Shown here: positions 1 through 7,311 of the stretch, piece after piece
How the letters are laid out: every line of letters begins with the position of its first letter
Numbering within the stretch: the stretch's first letter is position 1
NCBI GenBank assembly: GCA_945861245.1
Contig: CAMAUE010000049.1
Coordinates: 1 to 33,447, forward strand
Origin: Singulisphaera sp. GP187
GTDB lineage: Bacteria; Planctomycetota; Planctomycetia; Gemmatales; Gemmataceae
Direction of reading: 5' to 3'
Length of the DNA: 33,447 bases
Position numbers and translations under genes: made by a program
The notes under the pieces: generated by a model
Database searches by the model: none
Seen by the model: only the letters and a program-made list of their open reading frames with translations
What the model was told of the DNA's origin: nothing

Positions 1-506
1 GATGAACCTGGGACAGGCGTCAGCGAGGACTGCGCGGGACGCCGAGCGGGGTTGGGTGGATTGACGGTGTGGTTGATCCAAGGCGACTCACTCCCGTTGA
101 ACGCGTCGGACCCAGTATGAAAGGCTTTGAGAAAGAAATTCCCGGCTGGCAAGGTGTTTACTGTGATGCGGGCAATCCCATTAACGATTGTGGCAAATCC
201 GAGGGGAACGCCGCCGTTCTCGAAATACACAATACCGGTCGGAACACCTGCGCCCAGACCGACTCCCGTGACCGTCGCCGTCAGCGTGACCATATGGCCT
301 ACGGTGGACGGATTTGGGCTGACGCTCAACTGCGTTTGCGTGGATCGGCGAACCTCGATGATTTTGAACGCATCAAGCTGGGGCGTATACACGCCGTCGC
401 CGTTATAGTCGGCGATAACGAAGTAGCGCCCTGCCGCCGCCGGGTTGATAAACGGTATCGTCGGGAGCTGCCCTGCTGAATTGGCTGTCGCTGTGGCTTC
501 CAAGTT
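1..506 (-). pseudogene. In-frame continuation of the M23-like protein beyond a TGA: Ig-like C-terminal part, open at the left edge
   Basis: Reading the minus strand in the frame of the gene at 507-1982, past its TGA (509-507), gives 168 further codons without a stop up to the window edge. The first part (ATATANSAGQ, then GRYFVIADYNGDGVY and FKIIEV) looks like the second half of a beta-sandwich repeat whose first half (IRVNGGTGYRANQDVAL) lies before the TGA. It is followed by a second domain with the pattern of bacterial Ig-like group 3 repeats: LSVSPNPSTVG, VTLTATVTG, PTGIVYFENG, TLPAGNF. Such domains are usual in surface or secreted proteins. No ribosome binding site or convincing start was seen after the TGA, so this is more likely the severed C-terminal part of the upstream gene than a separate gene. 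The alternatives are a sequencing error or readthrough. The true end is outside the window. Confidence 0.7.
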
Positions 507-1982
507 TCAATTGTTTAGCACGGTAGTGGTGGGTGGGGCCGCCGCCGTAGCACCTGCGGGTACCAGGTGCAAGGCAACGTCCTGGTTGGCCCGGTACCCG
601 GTGCCGCCGTTGACTCTGATGGTGTTGCCGATGTCATAGGAATCCGCGCTAGTTTGAAGCGTTCGCTCCCAGTTTACGAGAAGAACCTTAAGGTTTTTTG
701 GTAGCGAAACGTTCAGGGCCTCATCCTCGGCTGAAACGGAAATCGTGTAAAAGGCGTCGGGAAATTCTGAGGTCGCGTTGCTGATTGCGTCCGCTCCGTT
801 GCCAGCGTTCCAGGCATTTCCAATGCTCACGTTTGAGTTCCAAAACCGGCCACGGTCAGCAAGTTCAACGATGTTGTTCCCGTCCGTGTTGGTCATGATG
901 TACCAAAACGCCGTCTGGTTGCCAGGACCAGGCAGGACTGGACCGTTGGAAAATGATTGGCGATCGTGCTCGTAGACTACGCGCGTCAGGTCTGAGCTGT
1001 TGAACTGATTCATGGTTTGGCCAGCACCGAGAAATTCTCCCGCAAACATGAACGAGCTTATCCAACCGGTATCCTTGCCAAACGATTCCCCGGCAATGCG
1101 GAACCAATTGCGTCTAACATTGAGCAGGCGCCCGCCTGCCGCAGTTTGATCGAACATACTTGCGATGATATCGATGTCAGCAATGTTAGAAACCGCCGAC
1201 CGCGCGTTGAGGCCGGCAGCAACCATTCTTGCTTTCGCACCGATAAGAAGGCGACCGCCAGCCACTTCTTGGAAATATTTATGTGAGGTGATTATTCCTT
1301 CGAGTGCTTGCCCCACGTTTTGCGGCGTTTGGGGCAGAATCTGGTTCAACTGCTGCGTGTCATCCTGAGCAATTCGGAAATGAATGTCGTTGCTCACAAA
1401 TGGAGCCACGAGATCATTCAGTGGCGTCAGAAAAGCCAGCGGATCATTCATCGGCCGGAGAATTGTTGGCACGCCACCGATCACAAACCGCGGATCAGCG
1501 ATTATGTCAGTGTAGTCAAGGTGAAGGTGTCGTGGAAATTGGTTTCCGCCAAGTTCCACGGCGCCAAATGGCCTGTTCGCAGGAATAATGCCAACAACGT
1601 CGCCAGGGATCCAACGCTGGAAGTTGGGGTTCAGTCCAGGCACTGTATGTAGATAGTTGAAGCCGTTTGTTGCACCTCGCACTGAAATCAATCGCGATGG
1701 CGCATTAAAAAACGGTGGTAATCCAACTCCAAAAACGGTTTCACCGTTTCCGAATTGGATAGGGCGCACTGGCGTTTGAAGGATATTTGGAACCAGGATG
1801 TCGATTCCGGAATGCAGGACGATACCTGCCGTCGTCGATACATATTGGCCATACGTATTCATAAGTGAGAGAACCGGGTTTCCCGGCAGAGTGATAGGCC
1901 AGAGTAGGTTGCCCGATGGCAATATTTTGTCCTCAAGACATTCGACTTCCAATTTCACAAAGGGAGTAATGCTCTTGCTCAT
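507..1982 (-). CDS. Exported M23-like (LytM-type) metallopeptidase, cut short by an in-frame TGA
   Basis: The 491-residue frame opens with LEVECLEDKILPSG (residues 11-24), the N-terminal LEDR-x-LPS type motif common in exported planctomycete proteins. Residues about 50-160 carry the M23 signature: HSGID (H57 and D61, first zinc motif), GFNYLHT (H112), GDVVGI, and RHLHLDY (H152 and H154, the HxH motif). All expected zinc and catalytic residues are present, which suggests an active endopeptidase acting on peptidoglycan or another glycine-rich substrate outside the cytoplasm. Residues about 200-430 match nothing I recognise. The last 40 residues begin a beta-sandwich repeat that is completed only after the TGA. 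The gene at 2014-2745 lies 31 bases upstream on the same strand and may be cotranscribed. The M23 call rests on motifs only. Confidence 0.75.
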   Translation of the reverse strand: MSKSITPFVKLEVECLEDKILPSGNLLWPITLPGNPVLSLMNTYGQYVSTTAGIVLHSGIDILVPNILQTPVRPIQFGNGETVFGVGLPPFFNAPSRLISVRGATNGFNYLHTVPGLNPNFQRWIPGDVVGIIPANRPFGAVELGGNQFPRHLHLDYTDIIADPRFVIGGVPTILRPMNDPLAFLTPLNDLVAPFVSNDIHFRIAQDDTQQLNQILPQTPQNVGQALEGIITSHKYFQEVAGGRLLIGAKARMVAAGLNARSAVSNIADIDIIASMFDQTAAGGRLLNVRRNWFRIAGESFGKDTGWISSFMFAGEFLGAGQTMNQFNSSDLTRVVYEHDRQSFSNGPVLPGPGNQTAFWYIMTNTDGNNIVELADRGRFWNSNVSIGNAWNAGNGADAISNATSEFPDAFYTISVSAEDEALNVSLPKNLKVLLVNWERTLQTSADSYDIGNTIRVNGGTGYRANQDVALHLVPAGATAAAPPTTTVLNN

Positions 1983-2013
1983 AGCGGAATCTCACGATAA
2001 ACGGGTGATTGAG

Positions 2014-2745
2014 TTACTCTTTGATCATCTTCTCCAGCGGAACCGCAATCCAGGCTGTGCGAAGATCTCCTGTCCAAGAATCAAGCTTTAGATGATCCCC
2101 GCGATGTAAAGGCGTGAAGGCAATTCGCGCGAACAAGTGCGACGGCGGAAATTTCCCTGTTTTTTCCTTATATCGCTCTCGCATTTTGACTTCCACGGTT
2201 GCCAATGGAACCTCGATGGTACCTTTTGCGATTTCATTTTTCTGGAGCGTGATAAATTGCGACAGTGCTGGGAATGCCAACGCGAATCCCAACAGAGTCG
2301 GGTCTGAACCGGATGTGTCCGGATCTATTCCGACGTGGAAGTAATCTACGTCACCGTAAACGGGAAAAAAGTGGATGGAAATCTGGTTCGCAGATAATTT
2401 GTCCAGCGATGGCTTGAATATCGTAAATGGCAGCCGTGGCCCATCGTAATCAATGAACCAGTGGACCAGAACAACGCCGCCCTTCGCGTGCTTTTTCAGA
2501 TCAACTTCCGCACGCAGCAACACGCCGTTGCGGCGGCCCGATATGCGCTCGGTTTTCGACTCGTCGACGATTTTCTGCCATTGGAGCTTTGCTGGGTCTT
2601 TGCCCTTGGCATCCGCCTTACCGCCTTTATCTTTTTCCTGCGCCTCGCCAGCCGGCAGCAGCCACGCGAAGGTAACCAAAGCAAGAACCCCCGCCAACAG
2701 CAGCAGCACCCGCCGAACGAATCGGCCAATTGTCATTTCGCGCAT
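2014..2745 (-). CDS. Membrane-anchored or exported protein of unknown function
   Basis: The product has 243 residues. The N-terminus is basic (MREMTIGRFVRR) and is followed by a hydrophobic stretch (about residues 12-30, LLLLAGVLALVTFAWLLP), so it is a signal peptide or a single membrane anchor. A charged Lys/Asp/Gly linker (about 36-50) leads to a globular region rich in beta strands, with no motif I can assign. GGGG, six bases before the ATG at 2745 in the minus-strand reading, supports this start over the internal ATG at 2733. It is the upstream gene of a probable two-gene unit with the M23-like gene 31 bases downstream. That suggests, without showing it, a related job in the cell envelope. 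Confidence 0.7.
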   Translation of the reverse strand: MREMTIGRFVRRVLLLLAGVLALVTFAWLLPAGEAQEKDKGGKADAKGKDPAKLQWQKIVDESKTERISGRRNGVLLRAEVDLKKHAKGGVVLVHWFIDYDGPRLPFTIFKPSLDKLSANQISIHFFPVYGDVDYFHVGIDPDTSGSDPTLLGFALAFPALSQFITLQKNEIAKGTIEVPLATVEVKMRERYKEKTGKFPPSHLFARIAFTPLHRGDHLKLDSWTGDLRTAWIAVPLEKMIKE

Positions 2746-2852
2746 GGTTTCCCCTTTGATCTTCGGGCTGGATGGGTCTCAAACTTCCATCCTATCAGAA
2801 CATCGCGAACGAGGAATCGAATCTGAACAATGAAAACGAACAGGCTATCCGC

Positions 2853-2922
2853 GTGCAGTGTGCAGCGTGCAGTGTGAAGTGTGAAGTGTGAAGTGTGAAG
2901 TGTGAAGTGTGAAGTGTGAAGT
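2853..2922. repeat. Heptanucleotide tandem array, ten units of GTGMAGY
   Basis: Ten consecutive 7-bp units fill this stretch. The first three are GTGCAGT, GTGCAGC and GTGCAGT; the next seven are all exactly GTGAAGT. The homogeneous end suggests recent expansion by slippage. A second 7-bp array with a different unit lies at 31224-31251. The array lies in the divergent promoter region and is not part of a gene I can support. Confidence 0.95.
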
Positions 2923-3148
2923 TGGTGCATCGGAAAATCTCCGTTTGGGTCTTTTTGGGGACCGGAAATTATCACTGTCGAGAATCCCAGAAAACCAAAC
3001 TACGGTCGGCAAGGGTTCTTTGAATTATTTTCCAAAATTCATTCACGCCGCGAGTCTCACTCAACTACACCGCAATGATCGCATCGCATGTCGCCGATGA
3101 CAAGGCAAGCGAAACCTTGACCGTCAAACCGTGCGGCCGTGTAGTCCG

Positions 3149-3175
3149 CGCTCCGCTGGCGCGTCGCGGCTAAAC
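3149..3175. repeat. Orphan palindrome arm, identical to the right arm at 18344-18370
   Basis: The 27 bases ending GCGTCGCGGCTAAAC are identical to the right arm of the inverted repeat at 18303-18370. No matching left arm is present upstream. It is either a remnant of a full palindrome or a half-site insertion. Confidence 0.85.
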
Positions 3176-3488
3176 ATCGATACTAATCGATGCGAAATGT
3201 CATTGCAAAGTTGGTTGCGAAAAAACTAAAAAATATCGCCATGCCGGCGCCCCCTCTCTTCCTGGACTTCTTGGCCAACACGCCCTAAAAAGGCAAAAAA
3301 AGGCCGAAAACGTGCAAAATCTCTTGACCACCGGCCGATGGTCAAGCGCTCCTGGTCAAGCCCGGCGCGGTCATTCGTGGCGTGTCTCCGTGGGAGGTAG
3401 CTTTGGGTTTTGCGATTTCATTGCGTTTTCCTTAGTAGCGGTGTCACCATATCGTATCATTACAGTGGACGCTGGTGAATTGGATGTA

Positions 3489-3516
3489 GTTTAGCCGTTC
3501 GCTTTTGGCGAGCGCG
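3489..3516. repeat. Orphan arm of palindrome family B at the rlmN start
   Basis: GTTTAGCCGTTCGC followed by TTTTGGCGAGCGCG resembles one arm of the family B palindromes at 15685-15756 and 17133-17227, with its own small internal stem (CGC-TTTTG-GCG). No second arm is found nearby. It abuts or overlaps the first possible GTG of rlmN, which argues that the true rlmN start lies further in. Confidence 0.75.
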
Positions 3517-4616
3517 TGCTTGTTGCCATCAACGTGAACCTACCGATATGCCAACCCATCGGATTGCTTGATTTGCCCACGGAGGCGCTGCGCGCGTGGT
3601 TCGTTGAACGTGGCGAGAAGCCGATGCGTGTCGGGCAGCTTCGGCGTTGGTTGTTGATGCGCGGAGCGGAATCGTTTGAAGCGATGACCGACCTGCCGAA
3701 GGCGTTGCGGGTGGAGCTGGCCAACGCTTTCACGCCGTTCGCCGGGCGGGTCGTGAAACACCAAACCGCTGACGACGCCACGCACAAGCTGGTGCTGGAG
3801 TTCGGCGACGGCGGGCGCATCGAATGCGTGTTGATCCAAGACGCCGGACGACGCACCGCTTGTATCAGCACGCAAGTCGGTTGCGGCATGGGCTGCGTGT
3901 TTTGTGCCAGCGGGATCGACGGCGTGGATCGCAATCTCACCGTCGGCGAAATCGTCGAGCAACTCGTCCGCTTACGCAACCTGCCCGGCCCACGGAACGA
4001 ACCGTCGCCGGAAGGCGTCGAACGGCTGTCGCATATCGTTGTCATGGGCATGGGCGAACCGTTGGCGAACCTCGACAATCTGCTTGAGGCGTTGGAAATT
4101 GCGACAGCCAAGGACGGCCTGGGTATCGGCGCGCGACACATTACGATCTCGACCGTCGGTTTGCCCGCGAAGATTCGGCGACTGGCCGAGAGCGGGAAGC
4201 AGTACCACTTGGCGGTGTCGCTGCACGCGCCGAACGATGCTTTGCGCAATCGCATCGTGCCGACGAACGACAAGACCGGCATGGATGCGATCCTCGCCGC
4301 CGCGGCGGAATTCTTCGAGAAGACGGGTCGCCAGGTCACCTATGAATATGTGCTGCTGGGCGAGTTGAACGATCGGCCCGCGCATGCGCGCGAGTTGGTG
4401 GCGGTATTGCGAGGCCGACGCGCTCATGTGAACGTGATCCCGTTCAACGAAGTCGAAGGCTTGCCGTACCAGAGGCCGACCGACTTGGCTTTGCAGACGT
4501 TCATCGAGGCGCTCGAAAACGGCGGTATCAGCGTAAAAGTGCGCAAACGCAAAGGCTCGCAGATCGACGCGGCTTGCGGGCAGTTACGGCGGAAGACGTT
4601 GCAAGCCCCAGGATGA
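3516..4616 (+). CDS. rlmN: RlmN, 23S rRNA adenine-C2 methyltransferase (dual-specificity, also tRNA)
   Basis: This radical-SAM enzyme methylates C2 of A2503 in 23S rRNA and, in studied bacteria, A37 of some tRNAs, and it acts in the cytoplasm. In the longest frame (366 residues) the [4Fe-4S] ligands are in CGMGCVFC (C123, C127, C130). The conserved Cys in TACIST (C116) precedes them, and the Cys that carries the methyl intermediate is in IDAACGQL (C354). VVMGMGEPLAN, ISTVGL, LAVSLHAPND and VNVIPFNEV are also family motifs. Length and order fit the family. The start is uncertain: GTG at 3516 overlaps an orphan palindrome arm and lacks a ribosome binding site, while GTG at 3534 and TTG at 3564 (just before LLDLP, where many RlmN proteins begin) are alternatives. 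A compound palindrome overlaps its stop codon. Confidence 0.95.
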   Translation: MLVAINVNLPICQPIGLLDLPTEALRAWFVERGEKPMRVGQLRRWLLMRGAESFEAMTDLPKALRVELANAFTPFAGRVVKHQTADDATHKLVLEFGDGGRIECVLIQDAGRRTACISTQVGCGMGCVFCASGIDGVDRNLTVGEIVEQLVRLRNLPGPRNEPSPEGVERLSHIVVMGMGEPLANLDNLLEALEIATAKDGLGIGARHITISTVGLPAKIRRLAESGKQYHLAVSLHAPNDALRNRIVPTNDKTGMDAILAAAAEFFEKTGRQVTYEYVLLGELNDRPAHARELVAVLRGRRAHVNVIPFNEVEGLPYQRPTDLALQTFIEALENGGISVKVRKRKGSQIDAACGQLRRKTLQAPG

Positions 4617-4667
4617 GCGCAGCGATTCCTGGGGTTGACCCCCACCAATCGCTGCGCTTATGGTGGG
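4606..4667 (+). repeat. Compound palindrome at the rlmN stop: two hairpins with complementary loops
   Basis: Hairpin one has stem CCCCAGGA (4606-4613) and TCCTGGGG (4627-4634). Hairpin two has stem CCCACCA (4641-4647) and TGGTGGG (4661-4667). The loop of the first contains AGCGCAGCGAT and the loop of the second ATCGCTGCGCT, which are perfect reverse complements. The RNA could form two kissing hairpins or one long stem. The stop codon of rlmN (4614-4616) is inside the first loop. No U-tract follows. Confidence 0.8.
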
Positions 4668-4712
4668 CTTTGGGCGATAAATACAGCCACAAGCGGCAGA
4701 CGCGTGGACGAA

Positions 4713-4741
4713 CCGAAAACGGAACCCTTCGGCGTTTTCGG
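4713..4741 (+). repeat. Hairpin upstream of the ECF sigma gene
   Basis: CCGAAAACG (4713-4721) and CGTTTTCGG (4733-4741) form a perfect 9-bp stem around an 11-base loop. It lies about 50 bases before the sigma factor start, so it may be in the leader of that transcript or at the end of the rlmN transcript. GGGG follows it, not a run of T. Confidence 0.6.
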
Positions 4742-4789
4742 GGTTTGAATATCTAGAGCCGAAGGTTGTCCCTCACGGGCGAGGCGACC

Positions 4790-5440
4790 GTGGCATTGAC
4801 AGGCGAGACGAGCACGCAATTGGCGCTGCGCGATCCGGACATCCGCCTGATGCTGCGCGTCCGCGACGATGATGCCACGGCGTTTGCGGACCTTGTCGAA
4901 CTTTACCAGCATCGCCTCGTTACGGTGATGCATCATCTGGTCGGCAATGCCGAGGAAGGCGAAGATTTGGCCCAGGAGGTTTTTCTACGAGTCTACCGCA
5001 CACGCAAGAAGTATCATCCCAAGGCGAAATTTTCGACATGGCTATTTACCATCGCCAACAATCTTGCCATGAACATCCTGCGCGATCGGCAGCGGAAATT
5101 CACGGTCCCGCTCGACGTTCGTGATTCCGGTCCGCTGGGCCCCAGACCGGCCGAACAGCTCGTCCATGATAAGGCCGGTCAGCCGCATCAACGCCTACAA
5201 CACCAGGAGTTAGCCGGCGTCGTCAAGGTGGCGTTGGAAACATTGAACGAACGGCAGCGGATTGCCGTGGTGCTTAATAAATTCGAGGACATGAATTACG
5301 CTGATATCGCCGATGTGATGGGCATGTCCACCAAGGCAGTGAAGTCGCTGCTGAGCCGAGCACGTGAGAATTTGCGCCAAGCGTTGAAGGGATATATCCA
5401 GATGGAAGGCCAAGCGGCGGCGGACTCGAAGGATGAATAG
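4790..5440 (+). CDS. ECF-type RNA polymerase sigma factor (RpoE family)
   Basis: The protein recruits RNA polymerase to a specific promoter set. Region 2 spans about residues 25-105 (FADLVELYQHRL, EDLAQEVFLRVYR, FSTWLFTIANNLAMNILRD). Region 4 spans about 150-205 (LETLNERQRIAVVL, YADIADVMGMSTKAVKSLLS, the helix-turn-helix). A linker of about 45 residues separates them, with no region 3, as expected for the ECF group. I chose GTG at 4790 because GAGG lies five bases before it. The frame could extend to TTG at 4766, but there the purine run touches the start codon. The next gene (5503) looks like its anti-sigma factor, and the exported gene at 6034 follows with a 12-base gap, so the three probably form one unit. 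The inducing signal cannot be read from the sequence. Confidence 0.93.
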   Translation: MALTGETSTQLALRDPDIRLMLRVRDDDATAFADLVELYQHRLVTVMHHLVGNAEEGEDLAQEVFLRVYRTRKKYHPKAKFSTWLFTIANNLAMNILRDRQRKFTVPLDVRDSGPLGPRPAEQLVHDKAGQPHQRLQHQELAGVVKVALETLNERQRIAVVLNKFEDMNYADIADVMGMSTKAVKSLLSRARENLRQALKGYIQMEGQAAADSKDE

Positions 5441-5448
5441 GGTTTTCA

Positions 5449-5474
5449 AATAGCCCGCCATAAATGGTAGGCTA
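5449..5474. repeat. Single arm of palindrome family D
   Basis: AATAGCCCGCCATAAATGG followed by TAGGCTAA matches one arm of the family D element at 31058-31116, with the inner palindrome CCGCCAT-AA-ATGG(T). It lies in the 62-base gap between the sigma and anti-sigma genes. Confidence 0.7.
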
Positions 5475-5502
5475 ACTAATTCACGGAGTTGACTAAGGTA
5501 CG

Positions 5503-6021
5503 ATGACACCCCTGAACGACGACGAAAAAGCAGAACTCGTCGCCTATCTCGACGGCGAGCTTGACGAGGCGGCCACGCAGGTGATGGAAACACGCCTGGC
5601 GACTGACCCCGCCGCGCGCGCGGAAATGGATACCCTGAAACAAACCTGGGGTATGCTCGACTACCTACCCAAGACCAGCCCGTCGTCGAATTTCACCAAT
5701 CGAACGATGGATAAACTGACGCTGGAGAATTCCGTACCGACTCCGGCGGCGAAGACGCAACCGATGCCGAGCCGATCGCGGCCGTGGATCGTGGCGGCGG
5801 TATGGGCGGCAGTCATGATCGTGGCGGTGAGCGGCGGCTTCCTCGCGGTGTCCCACCTTGCACCGGTGCCGACGCACGCCGACCCGCACCACGATTCCGA
5901 TCTGCCTCTCGTTCGCCACTTGCGAATCGTCGAGAAGTGGCGTTGGTACGAAAGCATCGATGATTTGGACTTCGCGAAGAAATTAGCTCATCCCGAAATG
6001 TTCGGCGATGATCCGAGTTAA
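5503..6021 (+). CDS. Probable membrane-bound anti-sigma factor, without the zinc motif
   Basis: The 172-residue protein has a short cytoplasmic N-terminal domain (ELVAYLDGELDEAATQVMETRLATDP, residues 11-36, quoted in part) with the helix pattern typical of anti-sigma domains. One transmembrane helix follows (about 95-118, WIVAAVWAAVMIVAVSGGFL), then a periplasmic tail with a His/Asp-rich stretch (HADPHHDSD). The HxxxCxxC zinc-binding motif of the ZAS family is absent, and the protein contains no Cys at all. Position right after an ECF sigma gene supports the role. It would hold the sigma factor at the membrane until an envelope signal releases it. The tail motif YESIDDLDFAKKL is not one I can assign. 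A ribosome binding site (AAGG) lies shortly before the ATG. Confidence 0.8.
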   Translation: MTPLNDDEKAELVAYLDGELDEAATQVMETRLATDPAARAEMDTLKQTWGMLDYLPKTSPSSNFTNRTMDKLTLENSVPTPAAKTQPMPSRSRPWIVAAVWAAVMIVAVSGGFLAVSHLAPVPTHADPHHDSDLPLVRHLRIVEKWRWYESIDDLDFAKKLAHPEMFGDDPS

Positions 6022-6033
6022 GGTGCGCCCATC

Positions 6034-7224
6034 ATGAAACGCTATCACGTCTGGTGTTTGACGCTATTCAGCTTCGGGCTGGCGCTGACCTACACATTTG
6101 CCGATCCCAGTGCGGACGAATTGAATGCCGCCCGACATCGCTTGGAAGAATGGCGAAAGTTCCATCCTGAGGAAATCGCGCGGATGCAGGCGTCTCTCAA
6201 GCAATTTCACGAGCTGCCGGAGAATCGCCGCGATGCAATCGTGAAATTGGACCTTGACCTCCACTCCCTTCCCGAACCACGCCGGACCAAATACGCTAGC
6301 GCGCTGGACCGTTATGCCGATTGGCTCGAACGCCTGCACACCTTGCACCCGAAGATTTGGCAAACGATCAAGGACGCGCCGAATGCAGCCGAACGGTTCA
6401 AGCTGATCCGGGATCAACGCGAACAAGAATGGATGGAGTCGCAGCCGAAGCCGTACCGCGACCAGTTTGACAAGCTGCCGTTCGGCGAGGCGCGAACGGC
6501 ATTCATCGCGACGCTACGCAGTGAAGAACGCCAAAAGCGCGAGCAATGGATAATCGCCCAGCGGTTTTGGCGTGAGCTGGAGGGCAAGCAAACGTTGTTC
6601 TGTCGGCTGCCTGAATACAGTGAGCCGGTCAAATTGTATGTGAATGAGTTCTTGTTGCCCTACATAACCGATGCCGAGAAGAAGCAATTGGCGAATGCCG
6701 ATGGCCGTTGGCCGGACTATCCGATGGCGCTTGTCGAGATCGCCTCGGCTCGTCCGACCGCTCTACCGCCGGCGCGGACGGCAGAACAGCCGACGAAGTT
6801 CTCGCAGTTCCCCGTACCGGTTCAGCAACGGTTTGCGGACAAGAAGGCAGGCGGTGTCAAAGCGAAGGTATTGCTGCAGTTGAGCCAGTTTGAAGGCCCG
6901 AATTTCGCCACCAAGGCCGCCGAGATCGCCCTGCGTGAGAACAAACTGCCGTTCGGTTTCGAGTATTTGGCGTGCAACGACAAATCGCTCATGAAACCGA
7001 TGCAGGAGTTCGTCAAGACCCAACTCCTGCCAGCACTGAAAGACGACGCCGACCGCCGAAAGTTGACCGACAACCTCGGCAAATGGCCGTACTACACGCA
7101 GGCCATCCAGGAGCTGTCGAAAAAGCATCAACTCACGCCGCCCTGGCATTACCTGCCCGATGCGGAAAAGTACCGCTGGGATGATTACCGCAGGCCGAAA
7201 ACGCCCAAAGCGGTGTTGCCGTGA
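6034..7224 (+). CDS. Exported helical protein of the sigma/anti-sigma cluster
   Basis: The product has 396 residues and an N-terminal signal peptide (about 1-23, cleaved near TFA-DPS). The rest is highly charged and helical, with repeated LP-x2-x-R spacing (HELPENRRDAI, SLPEPRRTKY, FDKLPFGEARTAF), reminiscent of DUF3106-type proteins, though I cannot confirm membership. It starts 12 bases after the anti-sigma stop with AAGGTG as ribosome binding site overlapping that stop, so translation is probably coupled. A periplasmic protein encoded with an ECF pair may be the sensor partner or a regulon member; this is inference. A family A palindrome follows 14 bases after the stop. Confidence 0.75.
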   Translation: MKRYHVWCLTLFSFGLALTYTFADPSADELNAARHRLEEWRKFHPEEIARMQASLKQFHELPENRRDAIVKLDLDLHSLPEPRRTKYASALDRYADWLERLHTLHPKIWQTIKDAPNAAERFKLIRDQREQEWMESQPKPYRDQFDKLPFGEARTAFIATLRSEERQKREQWIIAQRFWRELEGKQTLFCRLPEYSEPVKLYVNEFLLPYITDAEKKQLANADGRWPDYPMALVEIASARPTALPPARTAEQPTKFSQFPVPVQQRFADKKAGGVKAKVLLQLSQFEGPNFATKAAEIALRENKLPFGFEYLACNDKSLMKPMQEFVKTQLLPALKDDADRRKLTDNLGKWPYYTQAIQELSKKHQLTPPWHYLPDAEKYRWDDYRRPKTPKAVLP

Positions 7225-7238
7225 ATTTCTTGTTTTTA

Positions 7239-7292
7239 CCGCTTGCGGCTTAGCGCTCGCATCTGGTGCTCCGAGCGCTAAGCCGCAAGCGG
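7239..7292 (+). repeat. Family A palindrome, copy 1 (54 bp)
   Basis: The left arm CCGCTTGCGGCTTAGCGCTC and its exact reverse complement flank a 14-base centre. It begins 14 bases after the stop of the exported protein gene at 6034-7224 and ends 19 bases before the next start. Confidence 0.97.
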
Positions 7293-7311
7293 AATACGAA
7301 TAGGTTGGCTC

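Larger units (their letters stand above)
2746..3515. other. Gene-poor divergent intergenic region
   Basis: This region of about 770 bases separates the minus-strand gene ending its 5' side at 2745 from rlmN on the plus strand, so it should hold promoters for both. I see no convincing gene. It contains a heptanucleotide tandem array (2853-2922), an orphan right arm of a palindrome (3149-3175) and an orphan arm of palindrome family B (3489-3516). Short frames here, such as 3312-3494 on plus, have no ribosome binding site or recognisable protein character. Confidence 0.6.

Noticed and set aside
2733..2975. Minus-strand frame of 80 codons over the heptanucleotide array
   Set aside because: It encodes a repeat HTSHFTL only because of the 7-bp array, and overlaps the real gene start at 2745.
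3312..3494. Plus-strand frame of 60 codons upstream of rlmN
   Set aside because: No ribosome binding site, no coherent protein character, and its end overlaps an orphan palindrome arm.
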